Assembly (NCBI GenBank): GCA_012522985.1
Contig: JAAYJJ010000032.1
Span: 1 to 24,810, forward strand
Source: Aliarcobacter butzleri
Lineage (GTDB): Bacteria > Campylobacterota > Campylobacteria > Campylobacterales > Arcobacteraceae
DNA length: 24,810 nt
Direction of reading: 5' to 3'
Shown here piece after piece: positions 8,382 through 16,193 of this stretch. Position 1 is the first letter of the stretch; each line of letters begins with the position of its first letter. Below the pieces are notes generated by a model. The model was not told the origin of the DNA and did not search any database. It saw only the letters and a program-made list of their open reading frames with translations. The translations under genes and the position numbers were made by a program.

Positions 8382-8812
8382 TATATCTTTTATTATATCT
8401 TTTTTTTGAAGTTTTAATATCTACATCTATTGCTAGTAGCTTAGGTGGTGTTTTAACCTTTGTTGAGATTATATTCAGTGCTGTTTTAGGTATGTATATT
8501 ATTAAAAATATGAATACATCTATAGCCTATAGCTTACAAAAACTAAGACAAAAAGAGATAACACAAGAAGAGTTTAGTAAGATAAATCTTGCATCTTTTA
8601 TAGGTGCAGTATTACTTATAGTACAAGGATTTTTAACTGATATTATTGGTTTATTATTACAATTAAATTTTATTGCTAATATAGTTTTTAGTAAAATTAT
8701 TATAAAAGATAGTAATAGTTACTACTCATATAGTAAAACTTATAAAAAAGAAGGAGAAAATGATGTCATTGAAGCTGAGATTATTGAGTACAGCGATACT
8801 ACTAACAAGTAG
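8372..8812 (+). CDS. fxsA: FxsA family membrane protein
   Basis: 146 residues of a small inner-membrane protein. Hydrophobic segments are at about 2-25 (with the conserved glutamate in LFFEVLI), 30-45 and 71-100. The last contains the family signature GAVLLIVQGFLTDIIGLL. The cytoplasmic tail ends with DVIEAEIIE, which resembles the VIEGE tail motif common in this family. E. coli FxsA relieves F-factor exclusion of phage T7 when overproduced; its normal role is unknown. The start overlaps proS by 10 bases. The final 50 bases overlap the next gene in another frame, so the conserved tail is encoded by the DNA that also encodes the signal peptide of the following protein. Confidence 0.85.
   Translation: MFIIYLLLYLFFEVLISTSIASSLGGVLTFVEIIFSAVLGMYIIKNMNTSIAYSLQKLRQKEITQEEFSKINLASFIGAVLLIVQGFLTDIIGLLLQLNFIANIVFSKIIIKDSNSYYSYSKTYKKEGENDVIEAEIIEYSDTTNK
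8751..8756 (+). promoter_or_regulatory. Ribosome binding site deciding the start of the Dsb-like gene
   Basis: AAGGAG lies inside the 3' end of fxsA. Two adjacent in-frame ATGs follow at 8760 and 8763. The spacer is 3 bases to the first and 6 bases to the second, so the second is the better start. Confidence 0.6.
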
Positions 8813-9590
8813 TCTATTTGCAAATAGTAGTGTAGATAAATTTGTTACAGATTTTCAAAGTAAAAGGATTAAAGCAAATCCACAAATTGTATTAAATGAA
8901 TTAAATATCTTTTTAAAAAAAGAGCTAGATCATGGGTGGTATGGATATATTTTTGAAATCAAAGCCAATATCAACGGTCAAAGTGTAGAGGCTAAAGATA
9001 TCTTATTTAGTGATGGTAAAATGGTAACAAGTGAACTATACAACCCACAAACAGCAAGAAGTTTAAAAGATAGCCTAACTCCATCATTAAACGCAAGTTA
9101 TTATGATGATGAACATTTAGTTGTTGGAAATAAAGATGCTAAAAACAAAATAGTTGTTTTTAGTGATCCATTATGTGCATTTTGTGTAGATTTTATTCCA
9201 GAGATTTTCCAAAAAGCAAAACAAAACAAAGATATAGCGGTATATTACTATCATTTCCCACTTCTTAGTATCCATCCTGCTTCAGATACTATAGTAAAAG
9301 CTATGCTTGTAGCAAAAAACAAAGGTATTAAAGAGGTTGAAGAAAAGATATATAAAGCAAATTTACTAGAGAGTATCTCCACTAAAGAAAGCGATGAGAG
9401 TGTTATACTTAAAGCAGTAAATAAAGCTTTAGCTAGTAATATTAGCCTAAATGAGATAAAAGATTCAAAAATAGCTTTACAAATAGAAAAAGATATGAAA
9501 TTATCAAGTGATCTTATGATACAAGGAACACCAACTATCTATGTAAATGGTGAAATTGATAAAACAAGAAAAGTATTTGAAGGACTATAA
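8763..9590 (+). CDS. Periplasmic thiol:disulfide oxidoreductase (DsbA/DsbC-like)
   Basis: 275 residues from the preferred ATG. An N-terminal Sec signal peptide (KLRLLSTAILLTSSLFA, likely cut before NSS) exports it to the periplasm. A roughly 90-residue N-terminal region precedes a thioredoxin fold with the active-site pair CAFC (C138, C141) in SDPLCAFCVDF. The long helical insertion contains PLLSIHPASD, and the cis-proline loop is GTPTIYVNG near 253. The length and the separate N-terminal region look more like DsbC/DsbG or the two-domain Campylobacterota Dsb proteins than plain DsbA. Whether it oxidises or isomerises disulfides cannot be told from the sequence. A role in haem or cytochrome maturation is only suggested by hemC, which begins on its stop codon (TAATG). 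Confidence 0.87.
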   Translation: MSLKLRLLSTAILLTSSLFANSSVDKFVTDFQSKRIKANPQIVLNELNIFLKKELDHGWYGYIFEIKANINGQSVEAKDILFSDGKMVTSELYNPQTARSLKDSLTPSLNASYYDDEHLVVGNKDAKNKIVVFSDPLCAFCVDFIPEIFQKAKQNKDIAVYYYHFPLLSIHPASDTIVKAMLVAKNKGIKEVEEKIYKANLLESISTKESDESVILKAVNKALASNISLNEIKDSKIALQIEKDMKLSSDLMIQGTPTIYVNGEIDKTRKVFEGL

Positions 9591-10549
9591 TGGATAAATT
9601 AGTAATAACAACAAGAGCAAGTGCATTAGCTCTTTGGCAAGCAAATTTTATAAAAGATGAGCTTCACAAACACTATCCATCTATGCAAATAGAACTTTTG
9701 GAGATTACAAGTAAGGGTGATAAAATACTTGATAGACCATTAGCACTTATAGGTGGTAAGGGACACTTTACAAAAGAGCTAGAAGATGAGATGTTAGCAG
9801 GTAATGCAGATCTAGCAGTACATAGCCTAAAAGATGTACCATCATTTATTCCAGAGGGGCTAGAGCTTGTTGCTATTACCAAAAGAGCAGATCAAAGTGA
9901 TCTTTTTTTATCTCATAAATATAAAACTCTTGATGATCTTCCAAAAGGGAGTGTTGTTGGAACAACAAGCCTTAGAAGAAGAATGCAACTTCTTTCATAT
10001 AGACCAGATCTAAAAGTAAAAGATCTAAGAGGTAATGTAAATACAAGACTAAGAAAACTAAGTGAGGGTGAATATGATGCTATAATCCTTGCTTTTGTAG
10101 GACTTGATAGGCTAGATCTTATAAAAACAGTTCCTTTTTCACAAAAGCTTCCACTTGACCTTATGATACCACCCATGGGACAAGCTAGTCTTGGTATAGA
10201 GATAGTTAGTGGCAATGAAAAGCTAAAAGAGATAGCTTTAAAGTTAAATGATAGCAATAGTTATCTATGTGCAAAGCTAGAAAGAGACTTTATTAGTGTA
10301 ATAGGAGCTGGATGTTCAGCACCAGTTGCAGTTAATGCTACAATTAAGGATAATAATGTTAATATTATTAGTATGATTGGTTATAGTAATGGAACAAATA
10401 TATTAAAGCACTCTTTAAATGCAAATATAGAAGATTGTGAAGATTTGGGCAAAGAGTTGGCAAAAATAATGATCGATAAGGGAGCTTTAGATATTTTACA
10501 AAAGGCAAGTGAACTTAGTTTTAAAGAAGATAGACCAGATAGGATGTGA
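9590..10549 (+). CDS. hemC: Porphobilinogen deaminase (hydroxymethylbilane synthase)
   Basis: 319 residues. Joins four porphobilinogen molecules into hydroxymethylbilane, the third step of the pathway begun by HemA. The dipyrromethane cofactor cysteine is C242 in GAGCSAPVAV, the same number as in E. coli. The N-terminal block TTRASALALWQA, the catalytic-aspartate loop HSLKDVPS, and the substrate-binding TTSLRRRMQLL and RGNVNTRLRKL arginine clusters are intact. It shares one base with the preceding Dsb-like gene. The C-terminal extension FKEDRPDRM is unremarkable. mlaA begins 5 bases after the stop, so readthrough into the mla cluster is likely. Confidence 0.98.
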   Translation: MDKLVITTRASALALWQANFIKDELHKHYPSMQIELLEITSKGDKILDRPLALIGGKGHFTKELEDEMLAGNADLAVHSLKDVPSFIPEGLELVAITKRADQSDLFLSHKYKTLDDLPKGSVVGTTSLRRRMQLLSYRPDLKVKDLRGNVNTRLRKLSEGEYDAIILAFVGLDRLDLIKTVPFSQKLPLDLMIPPMGQASLGIEIVSGNEKLKEIALKLNDSNSYLCAKLERDFISVIGAGCSAPVAVNATIKDNNVNIISMIGYSNGTNILKHSLNANIEDCEDLGKELAKIMIDKGALDILQKASELSFKEDRPDRM

Positions 10550-10553
10550 GTAG

Positions 10554-11285
10554 GTGAGGAGAGTTTTATTAATACTATTGTTTGTTACTACTACTCTTAT
10601 AGCAAATAGTGAGTTAGAATTTGACTCTTTTAATAATGAGTTTGAAGAGGAGTATATAGAAGTTTATGACCCTTTGATAGGGTATAATCGTGCAATGACC
10701 TCTTTTAATGACTCTTTTTATAAGCATATTGCTATGCCTGTAGCTAGGGGATATAAAGAGGTAGTTCCAAATCCCTTAAGAAGAGGAATATCAAACTTTT
10801 TTAATAATCTTTTTTATCCTATAAGGCTAGTAAACAATCTTTTGCAGTTTAAAATAGAAAATGCAATAGATGAGACTAATAGGTTTTTAATAAATAGTAC
10901 TGTTGGTATTTTGGGTTTTAGGGATGTAGCAAGAGATAGCTTTCAAATAGAGCCTAAAAATGAAGATTTCGGGCAAACGTTGGGGCATTGGGGGTTTGGA
11001 AGGGGTGCACATATAGTATTACCTATTTTAGGGCCATCAAACCTAAGAGATGTTTTTGGTAGGGTAGGTGATATATATAGTGATCCTACATCATCAAATA
11101 GCTATCGTGATATTAGGATACCAGAAGATTCTTGGCAATCTTTGGGATTAAATGTAATAGAAACTACCAATGATCTATCACATAATCCAGATCTATATGA
11201 AAATGTTACTAAAGATGCTATAGATTTGTATATATTTTTAAGAGACTCTTATGAACAAAAAAGAGATAAAGAGATAAAGGAGTAG
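10554..11285 (+). CDS. mlaA: MlaA/VacJ family outer-membrane lipid-asymmetry protein, no lipobox
   Basis: 243 residues from a GTG start, with AGGA 9 bases upstream. MlaA proteins remove misplaced phospholipids from the outer leaflet of the outer membrane and hand them to MlaC. Family blocks are clear: YDPLIGYNRAMTSFND, PNPLRRGISNFFNNL, NRFLINSTVGILGFRD, EDFGQTLGHWGFGRGAH and LPILGPSNLRD. The signal sequence (about 1-17) ends LIA before NSELE and contains no cysteine, so unlike E. coli MlaA this is not a lipoprotein. C. jejuni Cj1371 is the likely counterpart. The acidic stretch EFDSFNNEFEEEYIEVYD follows the cleavage site. It forms an operon with mlaC 4 bases downstream. Confidence 0.94.
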   Translation: MRRVLLILLFVTTTLIANSELEFDSFNNEFEEEYIEVYDPLIGYNRAMTSFNDSFYKHIAMPVARGYKEVVPNPLRRGISNFFNNLFYPIRLVNNLLQFKIENAIDETNRFLINSTVGILGFRDVARDSFQIEPKNEDFGQTLGHWGFGRGAHIVLPILGPSNLRDVFGRVGDIYSDPTSSNSYRDIRIPEDSWQSLGLNVIETTNDLSHNPDLYENVTKDAIDLYIFLRDSYEQKRDKEIKE

Positions 11286-11289
11286 GGTT

Positions 11290-11847
11290 ATGATAAGGAT
11301 ATTTTTGGCTTTTTTGATAAGTATAACATCTCTTTTTGCCTTAAGTGAAGAGAGTATTGAGTATCAAATGAATATAAAGTTAGAAAATATTGAATATATT
11401 TTACAAAATAGTTCTTTATCAAAAGATGATAAAAGACGTGAGCTTATCAATATCTTAGATGAAGTTTTTGACTTTGAGACAATGGCAAAGATTTCTTTAG
11501 GAAGAGCATATCTTACTCTTACAAATGAGCAACAAAAGGAGTTCATAGATAGTTTTGTAACTAGACTTAAAAACTCATATCTTGATAAAATAGATCTATA
11601 CAATGGACAAAAGTTTAAGATCAACGGACTTAAAAAGCCAAAACAAAACAGAATAAGTCTAGATACAATCATCATAGGTGAGAAAGAAAACTATGATATT
11701 ATCTATAAATTTCATACAAATGATAACAACTGGCTTATCTATGATGTTGAAATAGTTGGAGTTAGTATAGTCCAAACATATAGAAAACAATTTAGTGAAT
11801 TTTTGGCTACAAAAGATATAAAAGAGCTTTTAGTCTCTTTAAAGTAA
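11290..11847 (+). CDS. mlaC: MlaC/Ttg2D family periplasmic lipid-binding protein
   Basis: 185 residues with a Sec signal peptide (about 1-17, cleavage after LFA). MlaC is a soluble periplasmic carrier holding phospholipid tails in a deep pocket. The family segment FDFETMAKISLGRAYLTLT lies near 55-73, followed by the NTF2-like beta strands and the C-terminal VEIVGVSIVQTYRKQF block, in which the GVSIVQTYR pattern is diagnostic. Its ribosome site AAGGAG (11277-11282) overlaps the end of mlaA. HpnM of hopanoid-producing bacteria belongs to the same family and, as here, is encoded next to an RND protein. Confidence 0.92.
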   Translation: MIRIFLAFLISITSLFALSEESIEYQMNIKLENIEYILQNSSLSKDDKRRELINILDEVFDFETMAKISLGRAYLTLTNEQQKEFIDSFVTRLKNSYLDKIDLYNGQKFKINGLKKPKQNRISLDTIIIGEKENYDIIYKFHTNDNNWLIYDVEIVGVSIVQTYRKQFSEFLATKDIKELLVSLK

Positions 11848-11850
11848 TAT

Positions 11851-14322
11851 ATGAAAAAACTACTCTTAGCAACTATATTTAAATACCCTAAATTAACAAT
11901 AATATTATCACTTATATTTATAGGGTTTATTGCTTCTTATTCAAATCAGCTAGAAATAGATGCTTCATCGCAGACGCTACTTTTAGAAGATGATGCAGAT
12001 TTAAGCTTTTATAGAGAGGTGAGAAAAAACTTCTCTACAAGTGATGTTTTAATAGTTACATTTAAACCTAAAAACTTATCTCTTCTTGATGATGAAAATC
12101 TTAAATATATAGAGCAACTATCACATGATATAGTAGATCTTCCTTTGGTGGAAAAAGTTGTAAATATTTTAAATATTCCACTTTTTGAAAGTCCTATTAT
12201 GGAGCTTTCAGAGATAGTAAACAATGTTCAAACACTAAAATCAGAAAATATAGATAAAACTCTTGTAAAGCAAGAGTTATTAAATAGTCCATTATATAAA
12301 AATGCTTTAGTTAGTAAGGATTTTAAAACAACAGTTTTGGTAGCTTATCTAAAAAAAGATGAAAAATTTTTAAGACTTCTTCAAAAAAGAAATGAACTTC
12401 TTTTTAAAGAGCATAGAACAAAAGATGAAAAACTAGAGCTAAAAAGAGTAGAAAAAGAGTTTAAATCTTATAGAGATGAACTAAGAGAGATAGAGTCTAA
12501 AAACATCAGTGATCTAAGAGAGATAATATCCAAATATCAAGATAAAGCGGAGATGTTTTTAGGTGGAACTAGTATGATTGCTAGTGATGTTATAGGATTT
12601 ATAAAAGGTGATTTAGTAGTTTATACTATAGGTTTAATAGCTATTTTTATATTGATTTTATGGATTATATTTAGACAAGTTTTATGGATAGTTTTAACTC
12701 TATCTATGTGTAGTATAGCTGTTTTAGTAAGTACGGGAGTGTTAGGATTTTTTGGTTGGGAAGTTACGGTTTTATCCTCAAACTATATAGCATTACAACT
12801 TATCTTAACTATCTCTATAGTTCTTCATTTAGTTACAAGGTATAGAGAGTTAGTGATAAAATATCCCAAATCTTCTCAAAAAAAGCTAGTAATGAATGCA
12901 GTTTTATCCAAAATCAAACCATCTATATTTGCAGTACTTACTACTATGGTGGGATTTGGCTCTTTAATTATCTCAAATATCAAACCAGTTATAGATTTAG
13001 GATGGATGATAAGCACATCACTTTTTTTATCTTTGGTTTTAACATTTGTTCTTTTCCCCTCTGTTATGCTATTACTTAAAAAAACAAAACCAAATACTAC
13101 ATTTGAAGATAATTTTAGACTAACACACTATTGTGCAGATATTGTAGCAAAACATCCAAAATATATCTATACTAGTGTAGTTGTTTTAATCTTTTTATCT
13201 ATTGTAGGTATAACAAAACTTGATGTAGAAAATAGTTTTATAAACTACTTTAAAAAATCAACTGATATCTATAAAGGTATGGAAGTTATAGATAAAGACC
13301 TAGGTGGGACTACACCACTTGATGTAATAGTTAAATTTAAAGAGTTAGAGCAACAACAAAAGAGTGATGATATAAATGATGAATTTAGTGATTTTGAAGA
13401 TGAATTTGCCGATAGTAGTGATGAAGATCATTATTGGTTTACTCCTCAAAAAATGCAACTAATTCTAAAAATAGATAGTTATCTAGAGTCTTTAGAACAT
13501 ATAGGCAAAGTTCAATCTTTTGCTACAATGCTTAAAGTTGGTAAAACTATAAATCATGGCGAAGATCTTGATAGTCTTAAACTAGCACTTATTTACTCTA
13601 AGCTTCCTGATGAGTATAGGGATATTATAATAAGACCTTATATCAATATAGAACAAAACGAAGTTAGATTTTTTACAAGAGTTATAGACTCAGATGAGAG
13701 TTTAAAACGAGATCTATTAATCAAAAAGATAAATAGTGATCTATCATCAATCGTGCCACAAGAGATAGCTACTTATAGAGTATCAAATCTAATGGTTTTA
13801 TATAATAATATGCTTCAATCCTTGTTTGAATCACAAATCAAAACTATAGGATTTGTTGTAGCTGTGATTTTTATAATGTTTATATTTTTATTTAGAAATA
13901 TCAAAGTAGCTTTTATAGCAATCTTTGTAAATATCGTACCAATAGGTATAGTTTTTGCTATTATGGGGATATTTGGTATTCCACTAGATATTATGACTAT
14001 TACAATAGCAGCTATCTCTATAGGTATAGGAGTTGATGATACCATACACTATATTCATAGATTTGAAGAAGAATTAAAGCTAGATCACAACTATCTAAAT
14101 GCTATGCAAAGATCACACAAAAGTGTAGGTTTTGCTATGTATTATACTACTTTGGTTGTTGTTGCTGGTTTTTCTATTTTGATACTATCAAATTTAATCC
14201 CTACAATCTATTTTGGGCTACTTACAGTACTAGTTATGGCTACACTACTTAGCTTTGCTTTAATTTTATTACCAAGAATGTTAGTTACTCTAAAACCATA
14301 TGGTAAAATGTCTAATAAGTAA
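11851..14322 (+). CDS. RND superfamily (MMPL/HpnN-like) exporter
   Basis: 823 residues. Topology is that of one RND protomer: a first membrane helix at about 14-31, a large periplasmic loop to about 250, five helices to about 412, helix 7 near 440-458, a second periplasmic loop to about 665, and five final helices. The helix-10 region carries GIGVDDTIHYIHRF, the acidic motif (about D729-D730) expected to relay protons in MMPL-type members. A very acidic insert rich in D and E sits at about 505-530 in the second loop. No Shine-Dalgarno is evident, and it starts 3 bases after mlaC. Adjacency to mlaA and mlaC points to lipid or lipid-like cargo. C. jejuni Cj1371-Cj1373 appears to be the same trio. 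Confidence 0.9.
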   Translation: MKKLLLATIFKYPKLTIILSLIFIGFIASYSNQLEIDASSQTLLLEDDADLSFYREVRKNFSTSDVLIVTFKPKNLSLLDDENLKYIEQLSHDIVDLPLVEKVVNILNIPLFESPIMELSEIVNNVQTLKSENIDKTLVKQELLNSPLYKNALVSKDFKTTVLVAYLKKDEKFLRLLQKRNELLFKEHRTKDEKLELKRVEKEFKSYRDELREIESKNISDLREIISKYQDKAEMFLGGTSMIASDVIGFIKGDLVVYTIGLIAIFILILWIIFRQVLWIVLTLSMCSIAVLVSTGVLGFFGWEVTVLSSNYIALQLILTISIVLHLVTRYRELVIKYPKSSQKKLVMNAVLSKIKPSIFAVLTTMVGFGSLIISNIKPVIDLGWMISTSLFLSLVLTFVLFPSVMLLLKKTKPNTTFEDNFRLTHYCADIVAKHPKYIYTSVVVLIFLSIVGITKLDVENSFINYFKKSTDIYKGMEVIDKDLGGTTPLDVIVKFKELEQQQKSDDINDEFSDFEDEFADSSDEDHYWFTPQKMQLILKIDSYLESLEHIGKVQSFATMLKVGKTINHGEDLDSLKLALIYSKLPDEYRDIIIRPYINIEQNEVRFFTRVIDSDESLKRDLLIKKINSDLSSIVPQEIATYRVSNLMVLYNNMLQSLFESQIKTIGFVVAVIFIMFIFLFRNIKVAFIAIFVNIVPIGIVFAIMGIFGIPLDIMTITIAAISIGIGVDDTIHYIHRFEEELKLDHNYLNAMQRSHKSVGFAMYYTTLVVVAGFSILILSNLIPTIYFGLLTVLVMATLLSFALILLPRMLVTLKPYGKMSNK

Positions 14323-14373
14323 CAAATTGAAAATCAATGTAAAAAAAAATCTAACTTTTATATGGGATTAAGT

Positions 14374-14386
14374 TATTATATATTAT
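14374..14386 (+). promoter_or_regulatory. Candidate promoter of the TRAP transporter operon
   Basis: TATTATATATTAT contains two overlapping -10-like hexamers (TATTAT at 14374-14379 and at 14381-14386) in the 74-base gap after the RND gene. There is no Shine-Dalgarno before the gene, and the predicted transcript start is within about 12 bases of the ATG. The rest of the gap (14323-14373) holds an A9 run at 14341-14349 and nothing else I can identify. This is weak evidence in such AT-rich DNA. Confidence 0.3.
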
Positions 14387-14396
14387 CGTGCTATTT

Positions 14397-14912
14397 ATGA
14401 AAGTTTTAGTAAAAATCAAAAATATTTTAGATAGTATCTCAAAGATTTTGGGTGCTATAAGTGCGGTATTGGTAGTATTGTTAGCTTTATTGATATTTTA
14501 TAATGTCTTATCAAGATATCTTTTTAGCTCTAGTTTGATAGCTTTACAAGAGTTAGAGTGGCATATTTTTTCTATTATATTTATGCTTGGATTTGGATAT
14601 ACTATGTTTTATGATGCTCATGTTAGAGTAGATGTATTTTATGAGAAATTTTCTCTTAAAGTCAAATCTTTAATCAATATCTTTGGGGTATTGCTGTTTG
14701 TTATTCCTTTTTCAATAGTAATTATCTATACCTCTATAGAACCAGTTATTTATGCTTATGAAATAGCTGAAGGAAGTGCTGATCCAGGGGGACTTCCTTA
14801 TAGATTTTTAATCAAATCTTTGGTTTTAGTAGCTTTTTTCTTTTTGATACTCTCTTCTATAGGATTTATGATAGAGAATATTTTTAATTTAGTAAAAAAC
14901 AAAGAGTCTTAA
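14397..14912 (+). CDS. TRAP transporter small membrane subunit (DctQ family)
   Basis: 171 residues from the ATG; an in-frame GTG at 14388 would add three residues and cannot be excluded. Four hydrophobic helices lie at about 15-38, 50-70, 86-110 and 135-158. DctQ hallmarks are QELEWHIFSIIFMLGFGYT, then DAHVRVDVFYEKFS, then the periplasmic-side GSADPGGLPYRFLIKS. The protein forms the membrane complex with the large subunit and helps dock the binding protein. The GLPYRFLIKS form is typical of TRAP systems for 2-oxo acids, mannitol-like or aromatic acids rather than the classic C4-dicarboxylate system. Its stop abuts the start of the large subunit with no gap. Confidence 0.9.
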   Translation: MKVLVKIKNILDSISKILGAISAVLVVLLALLIFYNVLSRYLFSSSLIALQELEWHIFSIIFMLGFGYTMFYDAHVRVDVFYEKFSLKVKSLINIFGVLLFVIPFSIVIIYTSIEPVIYAYEIAEGSADPGGLPYRFLIKSLVLVAFFFLILSSIGFMIENIFNLVKNKES

Positions 14913-16184
14913 ATGATAGGTATAGCACTATTTATAGTATCTATGATACTTCTTTTTTTAGGATTTCCTGTTGCTTTTACCTTTGCTGGAGTAGCACTTA
15001 TATTTGGGCTTTTTATAGATGGACTTGATATGTTTTCTATGATGAGTTTTCGTATCAATGCTATTATGACAAATACCACTTTAATAGCAATTCCAATGTT
15101 TGTATATATGGGTATAGTATTAGAAAAAGCAGGTTTAGCAAATAGACTTTTAGAGTCTATGGGTTTACTTTTTGGTAAGATTAGAGGTGGTCTTGCAATA
15201 TCAACTGTACTTGTTGGTATGCTTTTAGCTGCTACAACTGGAGTAGTTGGTGCTAGTGTTGTGGCTATGGGGATTATCTCTTTACCTGTAATGTTAAAAT
15301 ATAACTATGATAAATCCTTTGCTTGTGGGGTAGTTTGTACAAGTGGAACGTTGGGACAAATTATACCACCATCAATTATTTTGATTATTTTGGGTGATAT
15401 TATGCAAGTTCCTGTTGGAGATCTTTTTAAAGCTGCACTAATCCCTGGGGTGTTGTTGGTTTTGGCTTATTTATTATATATTATGATATTTGCTTACTTT
15501 AAAGCAGATAAAGCTCCAAGTATAGGTGATAAACCAACTAAAAAGCAAATAATAGATGCTTTGATAATGGTTGTTCCGCCACTTATGCTTATACTCTTTG
15601 TTTTAGGCTCTATTTTAGCTGGGATTGCTACTCCAACAGAGTCATCATCAATAGGTGCAATAGGTGCTATGTTTTTGGCACTACTATATAAAAAACTATC
15701 ATTTAAAATCATCAAAGATTCAGCCCTAGAGACAGTAAAAGTTACTTCCATGGTATTTGCTATTTTAATAGGGGCAACAGCTTTTAGTATGGTTTTTACA
15801 TATACAGGTGGAGATATGATAGTAGAAGATATTATGACATCTTTACCAGCTGGAGAGATAGGATTTTTGATAGCTAGTATGTTAGTTATTTTTGTGCTTG
15901 GATTTTTCTTGGATTTTGTGGAAATTTGTTTTATAGTAGTACCTATTGTAGGGGCTATTGCTACAACATTAGGAATAGATCCTATATGGTTTGCTATCTT
16001 AATAGCTATCAATCTTCAAACATCATTTTTAACTCCTCCTTTTGGATTTAGTCTTTTTTATTTAAAAGGTGTAGTTCCTAGTGGTATAAGAACTATAGAT
16101 ATCTATAAAGGAGTTGTTCCTTTTATAGCAATACAGTTAGTTGTTTTAGCTATTATTATGATTTGGCCAAAAATTTTGATATAA
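14913..16184 (+). CDS. TRAP transporter large membrane subunit (DctM family)
   Basis: 423 residues, with eleven or twelve hydrophobic helices plus re-entrant loops. DctM blocks are evident: the N-terminal FLGFPVAFTFAGVALIFGL, then ATTGVVGASVVAMGIISLP, then SGTLGQIIPPSIILIILG, then AGIATPTESSSIGAIGAM, and near the C-terminus NLQTSFLTPPFGFSLFYLKG. This is the secondary transporter proper, which uses a sodium gradient in characterised TRAP systems. The gene starts at the base after the small-subunit stop, so translation is coupled. The binding protein gene follows 9 bases later. Confidence 0.96.
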   Translation: MIGIALFIVSMILLFLGFPVAFTFAGVALIFGLFIDGLDMFSMMSFRINAIMTNTTLIAIPMFVYMGIVLEKAGLANRLLESMGLLFGKIRGGLAISTVLVGMLLAATTGVVGASVVAMGIISLPVMLKYNYDKSFACGVVCTSGTLGQIIPPSIILIILGDIMQVPVGDLFKAALIPGVLLVLAYLLYIMIFAYFKADKAPSIGDKPTKKQIIDALIMVVPPLMLILFVLGSILAGIATPTESSSIGAIGAMFLALLYKKLSFKIIKDSALETVKVTSMVFAILIGATAFSMVFTYTGGDMIVEDIMTSLPAGEIGFLIASMLVIFVLGFFLDFVEICFIVVPIVGAIATTLGIDPIWFAILIAINLQTSFLTPPFGFSLFYLKGVVPSGIRTIDIYKGVVPFIAIQLVVLAIIMIWPKILI

Positions 16185-16193
16185 GGATAGTAG

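Noticed and set aside
14341..14349. A9 run between the RND gene and the TRAP operon as part of a terminator
   Set aside because: A T tract would be needed on this strand, and no convergent gene exists to use it on the other; the adjacent ATTG/CAAT stem is 4 bp.
15494..16012. 172-codon open frame on the minus strand inside the TRAP large subunit
   Set aside because: A composition shadow of the coding strand: low-complexity Ile/Ala/Pro/Ser protein, no ribosome site, no family resemblance. The same holds for antisense frames at 378-806, 9913-10257 and 18193-18630.
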